DNA of 15,810 nucleotides from Modestobacter sp. GTDB lineage: Bacteria > Actinomycetota > Actinomycetes > Mycobacteriales > Geodermatophilaceae. Positions 12,909 to 15,810 of the stretch are shown in pieces. The notes below the pieces were generated by a model. It saw nothing but the letters and a program-made list of their open reading frames with translations, searched no databases and was not told the origin of the DNA. The stretch spans positions 1 through 15,810 of the forward strand of contig JAOPWG010000137.1 of assembly GCA_025965775.1 (NCBI GenBank), written 5' to 3'. Each line of letters starts with the position of its first letter. Within the stretch, counting starts at the first letter, position 1. A program made the position numbers and the translations under genes.

Positions 12909-14651
12909 CTACGTGCCGGAGGGCGGCGAGGCGGTGAGGGGCAGTTCCATCTGGATGGCGGTGCCCTCTGCGGGCGGGCTGTTCACCCGGATGTGGCCCC
13001 CGAGGGCCTCGACGCGGTCGATGAGACCGACCAGGCCGGAGCCGCGTGTTGGGTCTGCGCCGCCACGTCCGTCATCGTGGACGCGAACCCGCAGCACGCC
13101 GGGGTCGGCGGCGACCTGGACGTCGATGACGGTGGCGTGCGCATGCTTGATGGTGTTGGTGAGGGCCTCGGAGACGACGTAGTAGGCGGCGAGCTCGATC
13201 GGCTCGGGCAGCCGCCCGTCGACGGCGACGTCGAGGCGGACGGGGACGGCGGAGCGGCGGGCCAGCGCCTTCAACGCCGGGTGCAGGCCGCCCTCGGCGA
13301 GGGCGGCGGGGTGGAGGCCGTGGGCGATCTCGCGCAGCTCCTCCAGCACCCGGGTCAGCCCGTCGACCACGCCGTCCAGCGACGTGGCCAGCTGGCTCGC
13401 TTCCGGCGGCGCCGCCGCCTGCGCCGCGCGGACCTGCAGCGCCAGTGAGACAAGGGTTTGCTGGGCGCCGTCGTGCAGATCGCGCTCGATGCGGCGGCGG
13501 GTGGTGTCGGCTGCGGCCACGACCCGTGCCCGGGAGGCGGTCAGCGCGGCCTGGGCCTCGGCGTTGGCCAGGGCGGTGGCGACCAGTTCGGTGAAGCCGG
13601 CCAGTCGCGCCTCGGTGTCCGCCGGCAGCGGCTCCTCCCGCCTGGACAGCACGATCATGACGCCCCACAGCCGCCCCTCGACGCTGATCGGCGCGCCGAC
13701 GCCCGAGCGGAACCCCCAGTCTCGGGAGAGGTCCGCGACCGGCCCCGTGGTGCCGGCGTAGTCGTCGACCCGCGCCGGGCTGCCGGTCTGGAACACCAGC
13801 GTGAGCAGGTTCTGGCCGCCGACGCTCCACTGGGTGCCGACCGGGAAGGGCGCGGGGGCGCCGGTGCTGCTCCACGGGGCCAGCGCCGTGGCGGCGCCGT
13901 GCGGGTCGTAGCGGTCCAGCACCGCCAGATCCACCGAAAGGAGCTGCCCGACCTCCGCAGTGACAGCGGCAAACAACGCCTCCGGCGGCGCCCCGCTCGC
14001 GACCAGCGTCGCCACTCGCCGCAGCGCCGCCTGCTCGGCGGCGTGGATACGCAGCTCCACCCGGGCCTGCGCGTTCGCGATCGCGGCCGCGACCAGCTCT
14101 GTGAAGCCGGTGAGCCGCTCCTCCGTGTCCGCCGGCTGCGGCTGCTCGGACACGGACGCCACCATCATGACGCCCCACCGCCGGCCCTCGACGCTGATCG
14201 GCACGCCGACAATCGAGCGGATGCCCCGCTCGCGGGCGAGAGCAGCAGCCTCCCCGGAGGCGCCGGCGTACTCCTCGATCCGCGCCGCACGGCCCGTTCG
14301 GAACACCAGCGTGGTCACGTTCCGACCGCCCACTTCCATCCGCGTGCCGAGCGGGACACGGGCGACCTCGCCGCTCCTGACCCAGCCGCCGACGACCGTG
14401 GCCTTGCCGTCCGGGTCGTACCGGCTCATGGCCGTGGTGTCGGCGGAGAGCACACGCCCGACCTCCTCGGCGACCACGGCGAACACATCCTCAGGCGCCG
14501 CCGCCCGAGCGACCAGCGTCGCCACCCGGCGCAGCGCAGCCTGTTCCTCGGCGATCCCATCGCTCTGCGCGACTGCCACCAGAACCTCGGCCTCGGCGGC
14601 AGTTCCACCGGTTCTTCGCCAGGTGCCCACCGGTGCCCAGCCTGCTCGCAT
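12909..14651 (-). CDS. Sensor histidine kinase with two tandem GAF domains (HisKA_3/HATPase)
   Basis: A 580-residue soluble kinase. Two GAF domains (about 34-200 and 204-370) repeat each other at an exact 170-residue offset, sharing QAALRRVATLVA, PISVEGR.WGVM and PADTE.RL.GFTELVA. The HisKA_3 dimerisation/phosphorylation box is RRRIERDLHDGAQQTLV with phospho-acceptor H393. The ATPase domain has the N box SEALTNTIKHA (N499), the G1 box HDDGRGGAD (526-533) and the G2 box GSGLVGL. This is the NarL-partner class of kinases, like DevS/DosT in layout. No response regulator is coded beside it, so it is an orphan within this window. No membrane segment is seen, so a cytosolic signal (small molecule, redox or light) is likely. 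The start is uncertain: ATG 14651 has no clear ribosome-binding site, and a GTG at codon 8 is an alternative. Confidence 0.9.
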   Translation of the reverse strand: MRAGWAPVGTWRRTGGTAAEAEVLVAVAQSDGIAEEQAALRRVATLVARAAAPEDVFAVVAEEVGRVLSADTTAMSRYDPDGKATVVGGWVRSGEVARVPLGTRMEVGGRNVTTLVFRTGRAARIEEYAGASGEAAALARERGIRSIVGVPISVEGRRWGVMMVASVSEQPQPADTEERLTGFTELVAAAIANAQARVELRIHAAEQAALRRVATLVASGAPPEALFAAVTAEVGQLLSVDLAVLDRYDPHGAATALAPWSSTGAPAPFPVGTQWSVGGQNLLTLVFQTGSPARVDDYAGTTGPVADLSRDWGFRSGVGAPISVEGRLWGVMIVLSRREEPLPADTEARLAGFTELVATALANAEAQAALTASRARVVAAADTTRRRIERDLHDGAQQTLVSLALQVRAAQAAAPPEASQLATSLDGVVDGLTRVLEELREIAHGLHPAALAEGGLHPALKALARRSAVPVRLDVAVDGRLPEPIELAAYYVVSEALTNTIKHAHATVIDVQVAADPGVLRVRVHDDGRGGADPTRGSGLVGLIDRVEALGGHIRVNSPPAEGTAIQMELPLTASPPSGT

Positions 14652-14923
14652 CGACCGGACCGATCAAGCCCCGTCCCGCGGTCCCTGCGTTCCGGTGGCC
14701 AGCGCCTGGTTCGGCGACGACCGGCCGGCGCTCTACGCCGCGGTCACGAGCCGGGACCTCTTGGGCGACGCACTGGCGGTATCCGACGATCAGGCCGCCG
14801 CGGATGGTGAAGAAGGTGCGGAGTCATTCCTGTCAGCCCGCGAGATCCAGCGGCCTGGCACGGGACTCCGGCGGCTTCGCCGCAGGCATCCAGGACCGTT
14901 CCCGGCACCGGCCGTGACATCGG

Positions 14924-15358
14924 TCAGGCTAGGCCGATCTGGCCGAGGAACGTGCCGTTGTCCCAGAAGAGGAACTCCTCGATGATCCGGCCTTCGCGCC
15001 ACTTGGCGGTGGTTGAGAACACGACATCGAACGACTTGCCGGTGGGCTCGATCGCGGTCCCGTCGGGCTGCTCGAGGGGGGCGGTGAAGGTGCCGGTGAA
15101 CCGGGTGACGAAGCACGTGAAGTCCCCTTCACCGAACAGGATCTCGTAGGGCTCGTTGTGGACCCGATTGTCCGGGAAAGCGGCGCAGAACGCGATCGAC
15201 TCGGCCCGATGGTCCGGCCCTCCGTGAGTGGGGTCGGCCTCCCGGCCCGGCCAGTGCACGACGCACTCCGGGTCGTGCAGCGCGTCGAAGGCGTCCCAGT
15301 CGCGACCGTTCCAGGCCTTGTCCACGTGCTGCATGCGGCTCGCGTTCTCGGTTGTCAC
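14924..15358 (-). CDS. SnoaL-like polyketide cyclase/ester cyclase family protein
   Basis: A 144-residue protein starting at GTG 15358 with AAGGAG upstream; the longer frame to 15427 runs through the palindrome and lacks a better site. The sequence fits the SnoaL/NTF2-like cone fold: AWNGRDWDAFDALHDPECVV early, PDNRVHNEPYEILFGEGDFT in the middle, VTRFTGTFTAPL, and KWREGRIIEEFLFWDNGTFL near the end. Members include polyketide aldol cyclases and many small-molecule enzymes or binding proteins; I see no polyketide genes nearby, so no specific reaction can be claimed. It stands alone, 272 bases upstream of the kinase start on the same strand. A plus-strand open frame in that gap (about 14698-14930, beginning VASAWFGDDRPALYAAVTS) has partly coding-like codon use but no recognised family. 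Confidence 0.85.
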   Translation of the reverse strand: MTTENASRMQHVDKAWNGRDWDAFDALHDPECVVHWPGREADPTHGGPDHRAESIAFCAAFPDNRVHNEPYEILFGEGDFTCFVTRFTGTFTAPLEQPDGTAIEPTGKSFDVVFSTTAKWREGRIIEEFLFWDNGTFLGQIGLA

Positions 15359-15384
15359 CAGGGTCTCCTTCGCCGTCGCTTTTC

Positions 15385-15406
15385 GCGCTCCGTCGACGGA
15401 GCGCGG
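15385..15406. promoter_or_regulatory. Perfect 22-bp palindrome upstream of the SnoaL-like gene
   Basis: The half-site CGCGCTCCGTC is followed at once by its exact reverse complement. The palindrome ends 27 bases upstream of the GTG start and just outside the ribosome-binding site, a position suited to a repressor operator. As RNA it would leave no room for a loop without opening the central bases, so a DNA-binding site is more likely than a terminator. Confidence 0.55.
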
Positions 15407-15560
15407 CCGATCGCCTGTCCCCCGCACCCGCCGGCAACGGGCCTTCGCATTCCTGCTCCGCCAACCTCATTCGAGGAGAGCGGTCGCATTTTCAGGCCTG
15501 TGATGTGTCGTCCGATGCGATGTCGAGAATCCTGTGCGGCAGGCGATACGTCGTCGGGGC

Positions 15561-15578
15561 TACCGGCCATCGCCGGTA
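15561..15578. repeat. Short perfect hairpin before the right-edge integrase fragment
   Basis: TACCGGC (15561-15567) and GCCGGTA (15572-15578) form a 7-bp stem around CATC, overlapping the 12-base palindrome GCCGGTACCGGC at 15572-15583. Its role is unknown. The stretch 15407-15560 shows nothing else I can support. Confidence 0.4.
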
Positions 15579-15589
15579 CCGGCACTCAG

Positions 15590-15810
15590 GTGTCGCGGCC
15601 TCCCAGTAGCCGGAAAGACCCAGGCCTTCACATAGTCCTCGCGGTCCGGCGAGGCAAGGTCCTTGCCCGCGAGTGGGGCAAGGCGGCGTTCGGGGTACCC
15701 AAGACCCACCGCCGGCGGTCCGTACCCTTCCCCCGCTCGCCGCTGGAGTCGCTCACCGCGCTCGGTGTGGGACGCGCGCCCGACGAACTGCTCTTTGCCA
15801 GCCCCGCCGG
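15590..15810 (+). pseudogene. Tyrosine recombinase/integrase fragment, runs off the right edge
   Basis: From about 15623 the plus strand reads KVLAREWGKAAFGVPKTHRR, RSVPFPRSPLESLTAL and GRAPDELLFASPAG, open to the end of the window. This matches the catalytic-domain segment of actinobacterial tyrosine integrases (GTPKTHRRR.VPxPxxL...G.APDDLVF). The N-terminal domains and the first catalytic Arg region that should precede it are not found upstream; GTG 15590 is the nearest in-frame start and has a poor ribosome-binding site. It therefore looks 5'-truncated, though the right part is outside the window. It is a separate gene from the remnant at 9310-9728. Confidence 0.65.

Noticed and set aside
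12252..13448. 398-residue plus-strand frame across the TetR gene end and kinase gene
   Set aside because: It is in a shadow frame of both genes and shows no protein-like pattern.
13458..14985. Plus-strand frames opposite the GAF kinase
   Set aside because: Antisense shadows of a gene with two GAF domains and clear kinase motifs.

Overview
The window is high-GC DNA with strong G/C preference at third codon positions, frequent GTG starts, and GTGA or TGATG start-stop overlaps. It opens with the tail of an actinobacterial-type cytochrome c oxidase subunit I. Gene families and style suggest a filamentous actinobacterium, perhaps Pseudonocardiaceae; the family-level placement is an inference, because no rRNA or other marker is present.

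Layout. (1) 1-207: 3' end of ctaD. (2) 290-1140, minus: a BlaI/MecI-type repressor followed by a decayed M56 (BlaR1-like) peptidase that lacks its catalytic core. (3) 1340-5222: a redox block. A plus-strand membrane protein with histidines in its helices faces a minus-strand operon of small leader ORF - ferric-reductase-like flavohaem reductase - FMN-binding protein - ApbE flavin transferase, and then a decayed VIT/CCC1-family transporter. The order, overlaps and motifs suggest a route that takes electrons from NAD(P)H through FAD and haem across the membrane to a covalently flavinylated extracytoplasmic protein. (4) 5707-9712: a probable old, immobilised integrated element. Two 36-37 bp near-identical direct repeats bound it, and the right one lies beside a dead tyrosine recombinase gene. 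It carries a class E/F-like sortase with a DUF4142 surface protein, an MDR-family oxidoreductase, two tiny overlapping ORFs, and a fragment of a xanthine-dehydrogenase molybdenum subunit fused to the integrase remnant. (5) 10424-12604, plus: aldehyde dehydrogenase and a TetR-type regulator, with a 9-bp inverted repeat upstream that is a likely operator. (6) 12909-14651, minus: a histidine kinase with two tandem GAF domains. (7) 14924-15358, minus: a SnoaL-like protein with a perfect 22-bp palindrome just upstream. (8) 15590-15810: a second tyrosine-recombinase fragment running off the window.

The window therefore mixes working metabolic and redox operons with a graveyard of gene fragments (M56, VIT, XDH, two integrases), as expected at a recurrent insertion region. 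I do not see a clear defence system or CRISPR array, and I cannot claim a wholly new system. The most unusual items are the repeat-bounded island, the sortase/DUF4142 pair without a recognisable sorting motif, the translationally coupled leader ORF of the reductase operon, and the two small overlapping ORFs at 8711-8955.
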